Assembly: GCA_032871835.1 (NCBI GenBank)
Contig: CM065295.1
Location: 71,288,587-71,352,586 of the forward strand
DNA from: Dipteronia dyeriana
Taxonomy: Eukaryota; Streptophyta; Magnoliopsida; Sapindales; Sapindaceae
DNA: 64,000 bases
Direction: 5' to 3'
Shown here piece by piece: positions 1 to 12,232 of this stretch. The position numbers were made by a program, and so were the translations under genes. Position 1 is the stretch's first letter; each line of letters begins with the position of its first letter. The notes under the pieces are model-generated. The model saw nothing but the letters and a program-made list of their open reading frames with translations, was not told where the DNA came from and did no database searches.

Positions 1-281
1 AGCCACGACGGCACTGTCGCCACACCATTGCCTGCCTAAGCGAGTTGCCTAATTCGCGAAGCCCGGATGACTTCGTCTGGTTCGTAAAGCCAAGCAACTT
101 CACTTGGTTCGTGTAGCCCCCAGGCAGTTCACCACCAAGGTCCAACGACACCTTTACCGGGCAGCGCATGCCTAGGCGATGCCATCCGGCAAAGGGTTTG
201 ACAAGAGAGCGAGAGAGAGTTTGGAGATGGTTTTTATTTGACGGTATTCAAGTAATTCTTTAAAAATATGGTTAATAACAA
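1..281. other. GC-rich leading segment, no gene recognised
   Basis: The first 230 bases are clearly richer in G and C than the following DNA and contain short internal repeats: the phrase 'tggttcgt' followed by an A-rich step and 'agcc' occurs twice (about 79-96 and 106-117). No ORF of useful length or known motif is visible. It lies outside the left end of the outer MULE and may be the edge of another repeat that continues beyond the window. Confidence 0.4.
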
Positions 282-1309
282 GAGTGGTGCTATTGACACA
301 CCTACTACTAAACTATTTATAACCTCTTTTTTAAATTTCCCTTTATTAAATTACTTAAAGATACATAAAAAATTTGTTAAAAAAATCAAATACAAAGTAA
401 AACTAATAAAATCTCACTTTCCTTATTTCAAAACTCTAATTACATAGATTATTTCAAATCACTGTATGTTTATTTTTTTTATTTATATTTTCTTTCAGAT
501 CTCGATCTCATGTGTTCCCATGTTTAGTATTTATTGATTTTATTGTTTCACATATTTTTTTTCTTTTCAAATTCCAGATCCATGTTTGTTGTTTTTTTTC
601 TTCTCTGGTTTATTTTATTTCTGATCTTCTAGGCATTCTATGATTTGTATCAATTCTTTTATAGATTTTTTTCCGGATCTTCCAAAGTTAGTTTAATGTT
701 ATTTTTAAAAAAAAAAACAACGAATTTGCATCAAGAATCACAACCAAGAAAACCTAATCTCTGACATAATGAACCACACCAAAACCTTAACTCAATGACT
801 AAAAAAATTCATCAGACGGTCAATATCACACTCACAATCTACCACCAATAATCCAATCGACTATAGAAAAAAAAAACACATTGAGGAAAGATGGGTTCAC
901 CATAAAATAAGAAGAAAAAATAAGTCATGTGCATGGATGTGGGAAAACTATATATAAAAATTAGAGATGAAGTATATTTTTATTTTTACCTTTTTGAAAA
1001 AATATATGGGGTGTATATTAAGTTTGAAAAATATGTAACAGAATAATGTTGGAAATAAATCAAAAAATTAATAATACCATTTATTTGTATATAATTAAAT
1101 CATAATTTTAAAGGGATATTATCATTTGAGTCCCTATTTTTTTTTTGAATTATCTGGTTTTTATCCATTTATTCATTTTTCACTAAATTGATCTCTATAT
1201 TTTTAAAAATCACTCAATTTGGTCTCTCTGACCATATTTTTAACGGCCAACGGTCACTGAAAACATTGAATGACTATTTTACCCTTATACATATATTTTA
1301 ATTTTAAAA

Positions 1310-2252
1310 ATAAAAAAATATAGAAAAAAAGGTTGGGGATTCAGATTCAATGTCAACCGTCTATTTCAAATAATGGACGGTGGGGATTTAGATCACAACC
1401 AAATCCACAAAAAATTGAAAAGAAACGAAATTGAAAAAAAAAAGAATTTAAAAAACAAATGCAATTGCAAATTAACATCAAACCAAACCAATACGTTGTT
1501 TATCATCATCATTACCAGAAAAAAAAATATCCCTATTTCAGTAAAAAAATTCCCCTAACACCAAAAATCCATCATATTCATCATCATCCTCATCAATCTC
1601 ATACAACAACACCAATCTCAAACTATACCAAAAAACCAAACACCGATCTCATTCCTGACACATAAGCTATCAAATTCCTTAAAAATTGTATTCCAATTCA
1701 ACACCTAAACTATTGTAGATACAAATTTGAAGAAAATCACATTAACAATTTTGCCAAAATTGGCACAGATTCTTCACATGGCAATATGACATCCAATAAT
1801 AAATAAACCTAATTTTTTTCAGATAATCAATCTCGAAAACAACCAAACACGAATGATCAACATACCAACTGATATCAATTTAACTTCCACAAAAAAACAA
1901 TAATAAAAATAAAAAACACATTCCCTTCTTCACTAACTCAAGCTCAATTCAAGACATACACAAAAAAAAAACCCAAAAAGATAAAAACTTGAAGCTCGTA
2001 TTTGATATTGTTTCAATTTTATTTTTTCAATGATATCAAAAATCAATTCAATCTAACAACACAACATGTTATTAATTAGAAATCAGTTCAATTTTTAAGC
2101 AATTAAGTGCGATTTGACATGAGTTTCAATAATCGTATATAAATATAACGATTAATAGGAGCTGAGAGAGGAGAGATAAAACGATAATCAAAATCAAACA
2201 GAAACACAGCATCTAACAAAAATAAAATCAAAATCAAATCCAGACACCCAAC
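1310..2252. other. Interior of inner MULE, left part, no gene recognised
   Basis: AT-rich DNA with many A-tracts. Two overlapping short reading frames (1373-1558, 1459-1665) are low-complexity (Lys/Asn or His/Pro rich) and resemble no family I know. Acquired filler of a non-autonomous MULE is the likeliest explanation, and I see no conserved coding signal. Confidence 0.4.
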
Positions 2253-4499
2253 TGTAAATTCCCTTAACCAATTATAGTGTAAAATATAACTAGGGGGTGA
2301 ATAGGTATATGCTCAAATTTTAATCTTCTTTAAAAACACAAGCAATCTTATACAACACTTAGTATAATATCCAAAATGATATATGACAAAGCAGATGTTC
2401 AAGCAACACAAACCAACTAAGTGAAGAAATTAAAGATGCTAAAAATCAACACAAGATATTTACGTGGTAAAACCTCATAAGAGGAAACATCCACGGGTTG
2501 ATACCACAACCACTGGCAAAAGCAAATCCACTATTTCAAATAAGAGTTATACACTCAAGCAATCAACACATGCTCTCCAAGCTATCACTCTTACTCTACT
2601 CTTGAACCTAGTGATCTACTAAGCCGACTTCCTACCCAATACCTCCTGTCTCTAGAAAGATTCATTGCTCACCTATCTGGATCCTCCCGACCCTAGGTAA
2701 GACTTCTTGCTCAACTATCCGAGTCCTCCTGACTCTAGTCAAGACTTCCTTGCTCAACAATCCGAGGTCTCACACCTCTTGTCGAGACTTTCACTTGCTT
2801 AGCTATCCAAGTCCTCCCAACTCTAGCTAAGACTTCCAATTGCTCAAATCAAAGAATCACTCTAAGATATGAGACTTTTTATTTCTTCACAATGCATCTA
2901 AGTGATTATGAATGCAAAATGCAAACAAGCACTTAACATAGAAAATGATGATCAACAAATTCTATGGACATGCAACTAGATAGCTAGATTATTCTTTCAA
3001 AGAACAATCACAAATGTATCTAGGCAACCTAAGCATGTTATCAACTAATAACCAAATTAATGAAATGAATATACCAATTGATGTAGACCTAGTTCTTATA
3101 AAATGAAATTAAATCTAGAAATAGTCAATCAAGCATAAGAACAAAAGATTTCTAGAAACAATTTCATGTTTATCAAGTTTAGCACAAATCAATCAACTTA
3201 TCACAAATCTAGCTAAACTTGAAAATCAAATCAACAAACCACAAAATGATATCAAAATCATCTTAGTCATGCTTCTTAATTAAAAGAAATCAATCAATAA
3301 GAAGATCTAAGAAGAAAACTAAGAAGAAGATGATTTTACCAACAAGGATGAAAATTACGAACTGAAGATCAGATCACAACGAAAGATCTAGACATCCTTT
3401 GGTTCTGGAAATGCTTGGGGTTTGTAGAAATATTCAAGACACTTGAAATTGGTTTTTGAATCAAGTGATTCGGAGTTGAAATGAAGAAGTTATCACAAAA
3501 ACAAAAATCAAAATGTTGAGAGAAAAATTCTACACTTGTTCTTCAAATTCGTTTTTCTCAACTTCTTAGTGAATGAGAGGGAATGAGAGGTTTTAAAGAG
3601 AAAAACACCCAAATGACCTTTTTACCCCCATTCTTTAGTGCCTCCCTAAGATGGCACGTGGGCATCTCGGGGCAGAGCACCTTTGGGACCGAGATGGCCA
3701 AGCGCCATCTCGGGATGGTGCAAGGTGATGGCTTGAGCCATAGCACCTCATCCCTTGCGCTCCTCTCGCGTTCTTCAACCGTTCTTTGGCCTTCGAACTC
3801 TGAATTTGAATCTATTTGAAGATTATGAACTGGGACTCCCTCACTGACATGGACATATAAGATACTCAACCCAGAAAATAAGAATTTGACTCAATATACG
3901 AAGACGAAGATAATATATGCAACATGAGTTGAAAGTGTAGTATCTCTTAACTTAGAACTCAAAATCAATAGTATGAGTAACCGAAATGACCGAAACTCAA
4001 TAAGGAACAATATAAAATCAAATTAAAGTCCAATATCCATGTTATACAAATATATAAACATACAAACACATTTCATACAAGAATGCAAACTACATAGAGA
4101 TAGTCTCCAATTATGCATTTGTCCAAAACATGTTACTTTCATACCAATACATGAGCATTCAACTTCAAGTATGTGAATGTGTTACACCAAATGATGTGCT
4201 ACGATACAGGGACACAAATGTATGAATTGTGTGTGTGTGCGCATATAATGATGCACAACTAAGCAAAGACACATATGAATGAATTGTGTGTGTGTGCGTC
4301 TACACCTTGCAAGAGGAGGAAGAATCTTGATACCTTAGCATCCAAGTAAGCGTATATCCTCTTGAAGATGAACTTTGCATGCGAAGTAGCTTTCCATCTT
4401 TGAAGCCCGATCTAATCACGAACCACCTAAGCAACTAAGCAATACAAACAAAGAGCGTTTTGTTATGGAATCAAGCCAACACAAATCTAAAACCTAACA
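2253..4499 (+). mobile_element. Solo LTR (copy 1 of a 2-kb LTR family)
   Basis: It begins TGTAAATTCC and ends AACCTAACA, i.e. TG...CA, between perfect 5-bp direct repeats CCAAC (2248-2252 and 4500-4504). It shares a landmark series with the solo LTR at 13414-15347: GGTGAATAGG near the start, then ACGTGG with a nearby 'ccacggg', repeated 'gact(t)...tgctcaa' tracts, a GT-rich microsatellite near 4230-4300, and a related last 35 bases. A GC-rich stretch (3640-3790) contains the phrase 'catctcgg' several times. A solo LTR forms by recombination between the two LTRs of an inserted retrotransposon. Orientation is that in which TG is at the left. No polyprotein remains, so the superfamily is unknown. 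Confidence 0.82.
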
Positions 4500-4504
4500 C
4501 CAAC

Positions 4505-4766
4505 GTCAACCAACCTACCACTCAAACCAACCACCAACTTAAACCGATCGTCGACCAACCCAGCTCCGCCACCGCCGCCGCCCATCAAGCTTCATCGAAC
4601 CAAGAAACCTCCCCAGCCAAAATGAACTCAGATAAATAAAATAAAATCGAGTAGCTTCTTCTGGGTTTTCATGGAGGTCAGAGAGAGACCAAGAAAGGAG
4701 AGAAAGATCATGAAAAAGAGGGAGAGAGATGGATTTTGAATGATTTTGGTTTTGGGTTTTGGGTTT

Positions 4767-4805
<39 letters not shown>

Positions 4806-5100
4806 TTAATCTGGTGTTGAGGTGGGTTTGGTGTTTGAGTGGTGGTGATTGACGTGGGGGTGGTTCGGTTTGGATCTAGAAGTGGTAGAGGTTTCTGGGT
4901 TTCATTGTTTCATGAAGAAGACGAAGTTTGGTCTTTAAGTTTTTTTTTATTAGCCACCGTTCATCACATAAATTTTTTTCTTTTAATTTTATATTTTGTT
5001 TTTTTGTTTTAATTTTTTTTGTATATTTGGTATCGCCCATCTTACTATATTTCTATTTTTTTTAATATTTTATTTTTATTATATATATATATATATATCT
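4505..5100. other. Interior of inner MULE, right part, with GA microsatellite
   Basis: Right interior of the inner MULE. A (GA)n run of about 32 bases is at 4769-4801. A 76-codon open frame on the - strand (4539-4769) ends at the microsatellite and has no family resemblance that I recognise; it could be a small captured exon but nothing supports that. Confidence 0.35.
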
Positions 5101-5359
5101 ATTTATTTGTGTATTGACATGTGGCATAAATGGCTTAAAAATAAAAATACCCTTAAAACCGTTAAATTTGACTGACGGTTGACCCACATATGGACGGAAC
5201 TGAGTGGTTTTGAAAAATATAGGGACTAATCCAGTGAAAAATGAATAAATTAGTAAAAAACTGATAATTAAAAAAAATGTAAGGACTAAAATGATAATAT
5301 CCCAATTTTAAAAAGTGTGGCAAAAATATTCCAGTAGTATGGTGCCATTAGCACCACTC

Positions 5360-6527
5360 ATTAACAATTAAACTTTCATATGTTGTTAAAAATGAAAGTT
5401 TAATGTTTTGGGAGGTCACTTTTGATTTTCTGTAAAAAAAAAAAATCATTAATTTGTTATTCATTTTTTTTTTACTGTTGATTGTTTTTATCTTGCTTTT
5501 ACCTTCATTGTGTGTGGTTGTTTGTGAGATTGTAGCTTGTTGCGAGTGGCTTGTTGCTTGTGGTAGCCTTTGTGTGTAGTGTTACAACCGAAGTTGCATT
5601 TAGATCAAACTCTTGTGAACATATCAAAAGTGGTGCATTGTAGGTTGAATGCCATGGAAAAAAGTTTTCTAGTGACAATACAATGAGAAGTTTGGTGATT
5701 TGTGTCCATTACCTGGTTATACTGATTTTTGAAACTGACTTTTAAAAAAAAAAGAATATTTTTTATATAAAAAAAAACAAATAACACAACAAACTTTAAG
5801 AAATGGGTAAATTGCACAAATCCTTAAACTTTGATCATTGCATTTATATGAAATTTATCCTCCAATTACACAAATAACCCCTTAAAATCATTGACTTACA
5901 ATTGACTAAAATTGTGATTTGACGTTGGAGTGACCGTCTTCATTCCCCCATTTCCCTCGTTTCCATCTTATATTTAACCTCGCTTGACTTGTAATTTTTT
6001 TAAAAATCATAAATAAATAAAAGTTTGTTTGTCTCCATGTTATAATATAATAAAATTTCATCATTTATAAAGTAGTCTTATCTACATGTTAACTCCATAA
6101 AAATAAATAATTAGATTTATTTTTAAAAATATACATTTGGGGCCGTGAAACTGGGATGGGGAGCCCACCTCGCCTCCACCCCATTATCCCCGTTTTGAGA
6201 GGACTTTTACCTCTAAATGTGGACGAGGCCTACAAGGATTTTGAGTTTTTGACATCCCTTGATGTGATTAGTTTTTAATTAAAGTATATATAGTTTATTA
6301 TAGGGCATTTGTGACTTTTCTACTTTTCTAGAGGTGGAGCTACATCAAGGTTAGGTTGGTTGTTGCCCAGACCAATTTTTTTTTAATTTTTTCAGTTAAT
6401 TTAATTTAATTTTACTTAAAAATTGTAATTTAAGGAAATATCTATATTAATTTTAAATTAACCCTCTCGATTTTTTTTTTCTATCTATGCCTTGTAGTTT
6501 TCCATCCGGTTAACGGATTAAATTAGT
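5360..6527. other. Inter-element DNA, no gene recognised
   Basis: Between the outer MULE and the giant MULE. It contains a GGGTAAATTGCA motif at 5805-5816 that also occurs near 34362 in the same orientation; the repeated phrase suggests a shared old repeat, but no paired end is visible. The short frames here are A/T-run artefacts. Confidence 0.4.
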
Positions 6528-6700
6528 AGGGGGGTTTGCATAAATAGCCTTTCTTAAGTTTGAAAGAACAAAAATATCCACTTTTGAAAAAAAACTTACA
6601 AAAATGACCTTTCTTAAAGTTTGCTTTGCATGAAATGGCGCCATTGAGGGACTAAAACACCCTTCCCACTTAAAGGAACTATAATAACGAAATTACCCCC
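6528..6700 (+). repeat. Left terminal inverted repeat of giant MULE
   Basis: This is the outward end of the element. Besides matching the right end at 34170-34309, its inner part ('aaagtttgctttgcatg...acccttccca') closely matches the right terminal region of the element at 59757-63767 (63650-63720 on the other strand, 'aaagtttactttgcatg...acccttccca'), showing that the two elements belong to one family. Confidence 0.65.
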
Positions 6701-7301
6701 ACAAATTTATGTTTGAGTAAACAACCGCTCCTTCAAACACCATCGTATATTTAATTCATTTCCAACCAGAGTTCCAATCATCATCGAGATACACTTGCAA
6801 TCACTCAAACGACCCCCTTCCTTCATCGCATAAACAAGGGGTAACAAATCATCCCCCGAAATTGCTCAAACGCACTTACTGGAATCTTTCTCAAACCCAT
6901 ACTTCCTTCGTCGCTCAAACCCACCCGAAATTGCTCAAACGCACTTACTAGAATCTTTCTCAAATCCATACTTCCTTCGTCGCTCAAACCCACCTGAAAT
7001 TGCTCAAACCCATACCTTAATCTTTCTCTTTATTTTTTTCAATGGAAAATCTGATATAGAGGTCACTTGGAAAGATCAAAATAACACAACATTAGTTGGT
7101 AACACTTCTTTGTCTCTCTATAAGATTATATGGGTTTGATTGAATACCTACATTGTCATTAAAGAAAATAAACCTAGAAAATCTACAGAGATTGATAGCT
7201 ATTCATTTAGCCAACTTTTGCAAGTTGTTTTTTGTTTATTGGTGGATGAAGATTTAGTGACGGAGTATGAGTGTGCATGCAAAAATATATTTTTGTCGAC
7301 A

Positions 7302-7406
7302 TTCAATTGAGTTCATAGTATTTATTAACAACTCAATTCAATTGAGTTCATAGTATTTATTAACAACTCAATTCAATTGAGTTCATAGTATTTATAACCA
7401 ATTCAA
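7302..7406. repeat. Tandem repeat, 35-bp unit, about 3 copies
   Basis: Unit starts at 7302, 7337 and 7372 share 'ttcaattgagttcatagtat' followed by the same remainder; the period is exactly 35 bases and the first two copies are essentially identical. It lies directly before the duplicated block starting at 7394, with which its last copy merges. Confidence 0.9.
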
Positions 7407-8340
7407 TACTTTTGATGCATAGTGGCTCTTAAAAAAGGCAAGGCAAAGCCACAAAAAGCTAAGGGAGACAAGAAGAATAAAGAAGAAAAAGGTAAGTTTC
7501 ATTCTCTTATGTGTATTTCTGTAATTGCATCTCATTTACTTTTCATTCCTTATTTTCTGTGTGGTTTCCGAGAAAATAACTCATACCCAGATGAGTATTT
7601 TTGTTAGTATACATGCTATTTGAAGCGTCCATCAATTCATCAAAATTTTCTCATGAATTTGTTTCTCTTTGGTGACTGAGAAAACAAAGGAAAAAAAACT
7701 CATTTGTCATACCCAAATGATTTATTTTCGTTATTTACATTTAAATGCAGTTGAATAATTATGTTGATATAAGGAAATACCACCAAAATGTTTTATTGTT
7801 GGTTGTTGCCGATGGTGTCTTGTTTTGAGGGGTCGTTTATGTTTTGGTTGTTTTCGTGTTGTAGGTTTGTCATGTCTTGGTGTATGTTTGGTGTCTGCTT
7901 TCTCTCCTAGGCGATTGTGTCCTTAGTTTTATAACCAATTCAATACTTTTGATGCACAATGGGTCTTAAAACAGGCAAAGTTAAAGCCATACAAAGCTAA
8001 GGGAGACAAGAAGATGAAAGAAGAAAAAGGTTTGTTTCATTCTCTTATATGTATTTCTATAAGTGGAAATGTAAGAAAATAGCCTTTCGGTAATTGCATC
8101 TCATTTTCTTTTCATTTCTTAATTTTTTTTGTGGTTTCGAGAAAATAAATCATACCTCGATGAGTATTTTTGTTTTTATACATGCTATTTGAAGCTTCTA
8201 CCAATTCTTATTAAAAATTTCTCATTTTTTGTTATTGTTGTTGGTTGCTGCTGGCGCCTTATTGTGGTGCTATAGGTTTGTCATGTCTTGGTGTATGTTT
8301 GGTGTCTGCTTTGTCTTCAGGCAAGTTGTATCCTTCATGT
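7394..8340 (+). repeat. Two-copy tandem duplication, about 0.4-0.54 kb unit
   Basis: The sequence beginning 'ataaccaattcaatactttt' at 7394 recurs at 7931, exactly where the first copy ends. Both copies carry the Lys-rich frame around 'gctaagggagacaagaag' and end with 'ggtttgtcatgtcttggtgt' (7863 and 8275). The second copy is about 130 bases shorter through internal deletion. The Lys-rich frame (7422-7607 in copy 1) resembles a spliced exon end ('aaaggtaagttt'), so a captured gene fragment is possible, but I do not recognise it. Confidence 0.75.
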
Positions 8341-8649
8341 ATTCTGGTTTGTGCATTTACGCCTTTATCTGATTGTGTTTGGCTTGTCTTGCCATTTGAA
8401 TAAAATTGTTAAAAAAACTATGATCTAAGGTGAGTTCTGTAGTGAGGTGAAGAGTTTTGAGGTTTAAAGTGCAAAGCGTATATTATTTGGAAGTTTTAGC
8501 TGTTTTAATTTGATACAAGATGGGATTACGAGCACTCTTTTGAGGTTGCATTGTTGTTGTATTGTCATGTTACATGTTGCATTGTCAATATCATTTTACG
8601 TTTCTTATTCACATTACTAGACATAACTTGAAAACATCCATGTACATGG

Positions 8650-8850
8650 CTTGAAATCCCTTCGATATGAGCTTGATTTCAAATTCTCGGGCTTTAAATT
8701 CTAACTCCCTAGCTTGAAAGTCTAACTCCCGGGCTTTAAAGTCCCACTCTCTAGCTTGAAAGTCCCATTCCTAGGCTTCAAAGTCCAAATCCCGGGCTTC
8801 AAAGTCCAATTCCCCGGCTTTAAAGTCCAACTTTAAGCCAACATCCATGC
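8650..8850 (+). repeat. Short-motif array (gggctttaaagtcc type), left subterminal
   Basis: About nine degenerate units of 22-25 bases with the core 'cccgggctttaaagtcc' and variants (ctagcttgaaagtc, cccgggcttcaaagtcc). A similar array in the opposite orientation is at 32290-32510, at a comparable distance from the other end of the giant MULE, which supports the pair being subterminal structures of one element. Confidence 0.8.
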
Positions 8851-9239
8851 TAGAGTTAGATTATGTTCATGATAGAGTTAGATACAAAGTCCAAAGTGCA
8901 TATATTGTCATTGCTTGTGTTCTTTTGATTGTGGTGATTATGAAGTGTTGCACATTGTCTTGATGATGTTTTACGTGTTTTGGATTAAGCCTTATTTATT
9001 CGGTTAGAGCATTTATTTTGATTTGTTTAATAATGTCATTACTATTTAAGTCTCATTGAACGCTATACACAATTTGTGTATAAGAGTAGGAAAATACAAA
9101 TTGTAGAGATATTTTGTTGTTGAATAGTGTGGTGAAGTGTAAGTGTAATTATGTATTAATTTGAAGCTAGAACATCAGAGCAAAAAAAAAAAAGGAAAAT
9201 TGGTATGGTGAAGTTTCCCACCTATTAGTGAAAAAAGTA

Positions 9240-10170
9240 GTTTAAAAATGAAATTCCAGATTTCTTAAGCCTGACCTTTTACTTTAAAGCACGAGAATTA
9301 GTTTTAGAAGCCTAGGGAATCGTGAAATATCGGGCTTCATCGAAGCTATTTTTTGTTTAATTAAAATTTGTGTACAATTTTAATTATCATTCGAACCTCG
9401 CGGGAGGTAACTACATGGGGTGACCTTCCATTGGAGATGGATCCCCATTCTGAAACCAACTTCAAAAGACCATGTCCTTCGTAGGCTGGGAGACTGAGAC
9501 AACAATTGGTGGTAAATGTAGGATATTAGTGGAAAGATTGAATGGTGATGTGTATGGGTAATTATGTATTTAGTTTTTTTTTAAGAAAAATAATTTAAAA
9601 ATAAAATTCTTCATTTCTTAAGCCTGTGCTTTTATTTTAAAGTTTGGGAATTGGTTTTTAAGGTTCATGAATAGTGCCTAAATATAGAATCCTTACCAGA
9701 TCAATATGCGACTTTAGAAATGACTTGTATGAACTCGCTTTTGAAGTCACTTCCTGATTTGTTGCGGAATTCAACTCCTGATTTCTTAATCCCGAGCTTT
9801 TACTTTAAAGCCTGGGAATTAGTTTTTGAAGCTCGAGAATCGTGAAATACCGTGCTTCATAGAATCTATTTTTCATTTAATTAGAATTTTTGTACAATTT
9901 TAATTTTATTTGGACCTCGTGGGAGGTAACTACATGGGGTGGCCTTCCATTGGAGATGGATCCTCGTCCCTGAAACCTACTTCAAAAGACCATGTCCTTC
10001 ATAGGTTGGGGACCGAGACCACAATTGGTGGTAAGGTAGGATATTAGTGGGAAGATTAAATAGTGAAAGTGTAAGGGTATTTGTGTTTTTAGTTTTTTTT
10101 TTTAAAGAAAATTAATTTTAAAATAAACTTCTTCATTTCTTAAGCCTGAGATTTTATTTTGAAGCCCGAA
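9240..10170 (+). repeat. Tandem duplication, about 0.53-kb unit
   Basis: The block containing 'aagcctga...cttttactttaaagc', 'atcgtgaaat', 'gtacaattttaatt', 'gggaggtaactacatgggg' and 'ccttccattggagatggat' occurs twice (about 9250-9600 and 9778-10110). The beginning of a further unit ('cttcatttcttaagcctg') follows at about 10130. Related copies of its 'gcgactttagaaatgactt' and 'gggcttcatagaatctattt' parts recur at 17600-18010. Non-coding. Confidence 0.75.
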
Positions 10171-10309
10171 AATTAGTTTTTGAAGTCTGGAAATCTTGCC
10201 TATCTGTAGAATCCTCAACAGATCAATATGCGACTTTATAAGTGACTTGAACGAAGTTGCTTTTGAAGTCTTATATCATTTTGTTTAGATTTTCATCCTT
10301 TCACCCCGG

Positions 10310-10400
10310 GATTGAAATTCCAACTTCCTTGCTTTAAAGTCTCACTCTCAGGTTTGAAAGTCCAATTCCCGGACTTGAAATTCCAAATTCCAAATTCCAA
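10310..10400 (+). repeat. Short-motif array just upstream of the transposase remnant
   Basis: Four or five units of the 'cccgg(g)(a/c)ttgaaattcc' kind ending in 'aaattccaaattccaa'. Same family as the array at 8650-8850. Confidence 0.6.
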
Positions 10401-10573
10401 GTTCTATCTGAATGTCTTCAATATGGGTTGTTCTTACTCGTTTTAGAGATTTCAGTATGCCTTTATTACATTCCTTCATGTTGATATCTTATTGAGGGTA
10501 GTTATTTTTTTTTTCAAGGTATACAAATACGATGACGGGCTTGTTAGTTCACTGTGATGCTATCTAACCGCTA

Positions 10574-12232
10574 ATGAGAAAGATAAATATAGTGAACTTT
10601 CGTAAACAATATTTCACCGGATTAGGGTCAAAAGTGACAGATCAATATAAGGACTGCGGTCAATTCACCATATTATGGTCAAAAGTGAACTATTGGAAAC
10701 AATATATCACCAGATTAAGCTCAAACCCACTTAAGATGTTACTAATATTCTTTTACATGTTGGAACAATTCAACCCTAGGTCTATAACTAAGATTGAAAC
10801 CGACTCACAAAACATGTTCACTTATGGATTCATGGCACTTGGGGCTTGCGTTAAGGGATTCAATACAGTTAGTAGGTCGGTTATTGCCATTTATACAACT
10901 CACCTAAAGGCCAAGACTATAGGTGTTTTGTTAGTTGATGTGTGCAAGGACGGTAACGAGATGATATACCCTTTGGCTTTTGGGTTCACAAATTCTGAGT
11001 GCACAGAGTCGTGGACATGGTTCTTAAAGCGACATCGTGAAGTGATCATGTATCTCGAACATGTGATGATAGTTTTGGACCGGCACGTAAGTATCTTTGC
11101 AGGCATGGAAGCAAGTTTTTCTCGATGCAACACATGGGTATGTGCATACCACTTGTCACAAAATCTGAAAAGAATTTACAAGAAATGAGATGACTTGATT
11201 AAGCTTTACTATCATTCTAAATATGCGTACCATGTCGATGAGTTCAACCTTGAAGTGGCTGAGTTGAAAGCCAACCATAAGGTTTATGATGAGCTTGTAC
11301 AGATTGGGATAGAGAAGCTTTCACATGCACATAGCCACATAAAAGGTACCATTTGATGACCACCAACATTGCCGAGTTAATTAATTCTTGTTTACTTGCA
11401 ATCCGAAAATTACCTATCGTATCTATTGCAGAATTTATCAGAGATTTGTTGTAAAGGTGGTTCACGACCGTAGGAGAAATGCACTTGAAATGCATACATG
11501 CTTGACTCATGATGCAAACCAACACAACAAACAGAGGATATTTTCATTGCAATGGTGCGAGATTCACCCCACTGACTTCAATAGATTCAAGGTAGATGAC
11601 AAATGAATAAAGCAATTGTGAACTTTAAACAAAGGACTTGCTCATGCCTTGAATGAGATCTAGATGAGTTGTCGTGTATTCATGCCACAGAAGTTGTTAG
11701 GCATGCTTACAAAATTGAAGTTACATTTAATGTTACAAACCATTCACTATTTAATTGTAATAATATCAGTTTCTTTGTGTCTTTTGTACCAGGCTTAAAG
11801 GTATGCCTATCAACATATTATGTTTTGATTTTTTCACAACGGGATGGCTAAAATATGCTTACGTCATGAATGTGAACCCTGTACCAAAACCCAAAACATG
11901 GGACATTCCTGATGCAGTTCATGATCGTATTGTATTGCCATGGGAGAAAAAAACAGCCAGGAAGACCAAAGAAGTCAAGGATACTTTATGTTAGGGAGAA
12001 ATGAAAGCTACAGACATGTTTGAATTGTAGGCAAAAGGGACACAATAGAAAAAGTTGCCTAAAACCATCATCTACTACAAGCAAACCAACAAAAAAAATA
12101 TATACTTGTAGCATTTGCAAGAAGGAAGGACATAATACACTGAAGTGCCCAGATAGGCCACTCGAGCTCAGTTTGAATGACACGGACAAAGCAGCTATTC
12201 ATACTTCCAAAGAACTTATCTTCGACGGTTAA
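10574..12232 (+). pseudogene. MuDR-type MULE transposase, decayed
   Basis: The first open part (10574-11188, 204 codons) shows the MULE transposase core: an F-Y-LEQ-NP region, LGAC-KGF, then a THLK segment where the family has the first catalytic Asp but this copy reads IYTTHLK, so that Asp seems lost; then CKDGNE-YPLAFG, W-WFL, and a DRH motif. A stop at 11186 and several frameshifts follow; other frames continue with a conserved HDRRRNALEMHT-like segment (11388-11606), an HATEVVRHAYKIEV zinc-binding-like segment (about 11670-11720), a PWEKKTAR region and two CCHC knuckles (C-x2-C-x4-H-x4-C, 12020-12130). In intact elements it catalyses cut-and-paste transposition in the nucleus. Here it is broken in at least three places. 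Confidence 0.88.

Larger units (their letters stand above)
1113..5303. mobile_element. Inner MULE with about 190-bp terminal inverted repeats and perfect 9-bp TSD
   Basis: The left end starts GGGATATTATCATTTGAGTC and the reverse complement of the right end starts GGGATATTATCATTTTAGTC. The inverted similarity runs about 190-200 bases with the same landmarks in order (a 'ccatttattcatttttcac' stretch, an 'aacggt' step, a 'ttaccct' step). Both sides carry the 9-mer AATTTTAAA (1104-1112 and 5304-5312). Length is 4191 bp, of which 2247 bp are a later solo LTR. No transposase is seen, so it is non-autonomous and depended on an element elsewhere. The long TIR plus 9-bp duplication is the signature of Mutator-like elements. 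Confidence 0.9.
282..5359. mobile_element. Outer Mutator-like element (MULE), split by a nested MULE
   Basis: The left end reads GAGTGGTGCTATTGACAC and the right end, on the opposite strand, GAGTGGTGCTAATGGCACC, and similarity continues for about 35 bases. The ends are flanked by near-identical 8-mers (aataacaa at 274-281, attaacaa at 5360-5367), as expected of a worn target duplication. After removing the inner MULE only about 0.9 kb of AT-rich non-coding DNA is left, so it was a small non-autonomous element. The inner element entered about 50 bases from the right end. Superfamily assignment is inferred from the terminal inverted repeats and the roughly 9-bp duplication; no transposase is present. 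Confidence 0.6.

Noticed and set aside
3558..3869. 103-codon - strand frame and its + strand shadow
   Set aside because: Lies in the GC-rich repeat stretch of a solo LTR; no family resemblance.
4769..4801. Possible CRISPR or regulatory repeat
   Set aside because: Plain (GA)n microsatellite; CRISPR is not expected in a plant genome and no spaced repeats with unique spacers were seen anywhere.
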